Origin: Apteryx mantelli
Lineage: Eukaryota; Chordata; Aves; Apterygiformes; Apterygidae
Direction of reading: 5' to 3'
Length of the DNA stretch: 64,000 nt
Assembly: GCF_036417845.1 (NCBI RefSeq)
Contig: NC_089980.1
Coordinates: 55,116,501 to 55,180,500 of the forward strand
Shown here: in pieces, positions 62,513 to 64,000 of the stretch
How positions within the stretch are numbered: the stretch's first letter is position 1
Layout: each line of letters begins with the position of its first letter
Program-made: the position numbers and the translations under genes
Notes under the pieces: model-generated
What the model was told of the DNA's origin: nothing
What the model saw: only the letters and a program-made list of their open reading frames with translations
The model's database searches: none

Positions 62513-63179
62513 TTCACAATACAGTTCTTGTTCTTTTTTATACAGATAAATCTCTTCATTACTGATTGTAGTTTAAGCATGTATAGATTATTGCTCAATT
62601 ATATTTTCCTTTTTTTTTTTTTTCTTTTGCAAGTTGTGCATTTACAGGGAAGGTTTAGTTTCTCTGGGCAATAAGCTATTGTCAGAATTTATGAAGATAT
62701 TTGAAAAAATATAATTGACTTAACATGTTTAAACATGGCTTTTTCTTTCCTAAGACAGCTATTATCTTGTTTTTTTCCAATTTAATGTTATAGAAATCTG
62801 AAATTTAAATAATGATGAAACTATTTGTTATTTAAGAAAAGCAACAGCATTTTATTTTAGCACTTGGAACTGAGCAAGAGACAGCCTAGCGTGAGGCTGG
62901 ACAGAGGTCCCCTGGTGTAATAAGTTCAAAACCCATACTATAATAAGGATTCTCTCTGCTTTAAATTAAAACCCTTTGTTTGAAATCCTTGTATCAAATC
63001 TCACAGTGTCACTGCTGCACAGAAGTGGGGCTCCTTGGCTGAACTGAGCCGTGTGACAGACTGCTGGGGGGGCACTGTGACTGCAGGGGAGGAGGCCTGT
63101 CTAGAAAGCACTGTCTAGTCAGGGGGATTATAAACTATATTATTCTACAATAAAACACTGTTGGTAGCAAACACATTTT
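62513..63179. other. AT-rich non-coding stretch
   Basis: A poly(T) run near 62609-62625 and otherwise unremarkable AT-rich sequence leading into the CpG island. No gene or named repeat seen. Confidence 0.6.
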
Positions 63180-63570
63180 ATTTACACTGGAAGAAGGCAA
63201 AGCGGTTTGATGGGAGCGGAAGGGTCATGCTGGCTGGGAGGCCGCGCAGGACCCAGCTTCCCGTGCAAGCTTGCCGAAACCTCCGCTGGGCTGCCGGCGG
63301 CTGCCGGCGGCGGCCCGGAGCCCCGGTGGCGGCGGCGGCTGCAGCCCCGGCCGCCAGGGGAGGGCAGCGCGCGGGCGGGACCTCGGCCGCCGCGGCGCCC
63401 TACGCGGGCCTGTGCTGCCGCGTTGTCATGGCGCCCTCTGCACCAGCCGCTCTCGCGAGAGAAGGGGGCGTGGCTGGCGGCCCTCGCGCAGCCGCGCCCC
63501 GCCCCGCCGTGGGGAGAGGGCGGGGGAGGTGCAAGCGCGGGGAGGCGGCGCGAGAGCTCGGCGGTTAGGG

Positions 63571-63881
63571 AGGTGAGCGGCGCGCGGGGGGGGGGGCGCC
63601 AGGCTGCGCGGCGCTGCGCGGCGCTGCGGGGGGGCGGGGCCGAGGCCGCGCCGCGCCTCGCCTCGCCTCCTCAGCGGGCCGCAGCCCCGGGCCGAGGTGC
63701 GGGCTCGGCTCGGCTCGGCTCGGCTCGGCTCGGCTCGGCTCGGCTAGCGGCGCGTGCGTGGTGCAGCGGCCAGGGGCTCCGCGGCGGGGAGGGGCGGAGC
63801 GGTGCCGCGCCGCTCCTGCGGCTCCTCCGGGGCGGCCTCCGCGCTGCTGCTGCGGCTCCGGCCCCGCGGCCGCGCCCCGGG
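63571..63881 (+). other. putative untranslated first exon of a plus-strand gene
   Basis: A near-perfect splice donor (CGGG then GTGAGTAAAG) occurs at 63881/63882; a second possible donor (GGGAG then GTGAGCGG) lies at 63571. No convincing coding start precedes them, so a 5' UTR exon is the simplest reading. The left boundary is a guess. Synteny with human suggests C6orf120, but that assignment is inference and the body of the gene lies beyond the window. Confidence 0.35.
63702..63745. repeat. (CGGCT)n pentanucleotide repeat
   Basis: Eight exact CGGCT units plus a partial one, inside the CpG island and inside the putative first exon. Likely length-polymorphic. Confidence 0.95.
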
Positions 63882-64000
63882 GTGAGTAAAGCCCGGCCGG
63901 GCCGGGGGGGCGGGTTGTCCGCGGCGCCGCGGCTGCGAAGCGCGCTTTGGTCTCCTGTGGTTTCCCGCGGCCTCGCCGCTCCCCGCAGCCCCGCAGCGGG

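Larger units (their letters stand above)
63180..64000. promoter_or_regulatory. CpG island, probable bidirectional promoter region
   Basis: Strongly GC- and CpG-rich to the end of the window, with GC boxes (GGGGCGGGGC near 63632, GGGGCGGAGC near 63791) and no TATA box. It has the hallmarks of a constitutive vertebrate promoter. In human the WDR27 start region is head-to-head with C6orf120, so this island could drive a plus-strand gene and possibly an untranslated first exon of WDR27. Confidence 0.75.

Noticed and set aside
62026..62565. 179-codon plus-strand frame
   Set aside because: Half of it is the antisense strand of a CR1 tail and half is the GC-rich neighbour.
63161..63568. 135-codon plus-strand frame in the CpG island
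   Set aside because: Ala/Gly/Arg-rich low-complexity translation typical of CpG islands, with no recognisable domain; more likely promoter and 5' UTR.

Overview
This window is vertebrate nuclear DNA, most likely from a bird. It is AT-rich, with long introns and short, conserved exons. It carries two CR1 non-LTR retrotransposon copies of the avian/archosaur type: one ends in the ATTCTATGAT-type 3' repeat, the other begins with its reverse complement. It also holds two solo retroviral LTRs and two strong CpG-rich promoter-like regions at the right end. Nothing bacterial or operon-like is present. The species cannot be named from the sequence alone.

The window is dominated by one minus-strand gene, which I identify as WDR27 (WD repeat-containing protein 27) from my memory of vertebrate WDR27 proteins. 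I could place 21 consecutive coding exons between 58054 (ATG) and 8614. Joined, they give 2,246 nt: 748 complete codons plus two bases of the next, with no internal stop and with every intron phase matching across its junction. The last roughly 80-90 residues expected from the human protein, including the terminal WD repeats, were not found and probably lie left of position 1. About 20 kb (1-20767) therefore holds only two exons, while the centre and right are exon-dense.

Introns of note: intron 4 has a GC-AG boundary (donor at 54685). Intron 19 (20890-21174, 285 bp) has a U12-type donor, GTATCCTA, and a U12-like branch site, so it is probably removed by the minor spliceosome. Intron 16 (5.8 kb) contains a 392-bp solo LTR with a perfect 6-bp target duplication. 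Intron 20 (12 kb) contains a 773-bp solo LTR with a 5-bp duplication and internal tandem repeats. Intron 21 (partial) contains 160-bp tandem repeats, possible ERV remnants, and a possible decayed retrocopy.

Right of the WDR27 ATG there is a GC-rich upstream region (58055-58400), a plus-oriented CR1 (about 58420-59066), 3 kb of AT-rich spacer, a short reverse-oriented CR1 (62065-62282), and a CpG island (about 63180-64000). That island probably holds the first exon of a divergent plus-strand gene, ending at a consensus donor at 63881/63882. From human synteny the candidate is C6orf120, but no coding sequence is visible to prove it. I found no tRNA, rRNA or CRISPR and nothing that looks like a wholly new system. 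The most interesting items are the non-standard introns and the repeat structures.
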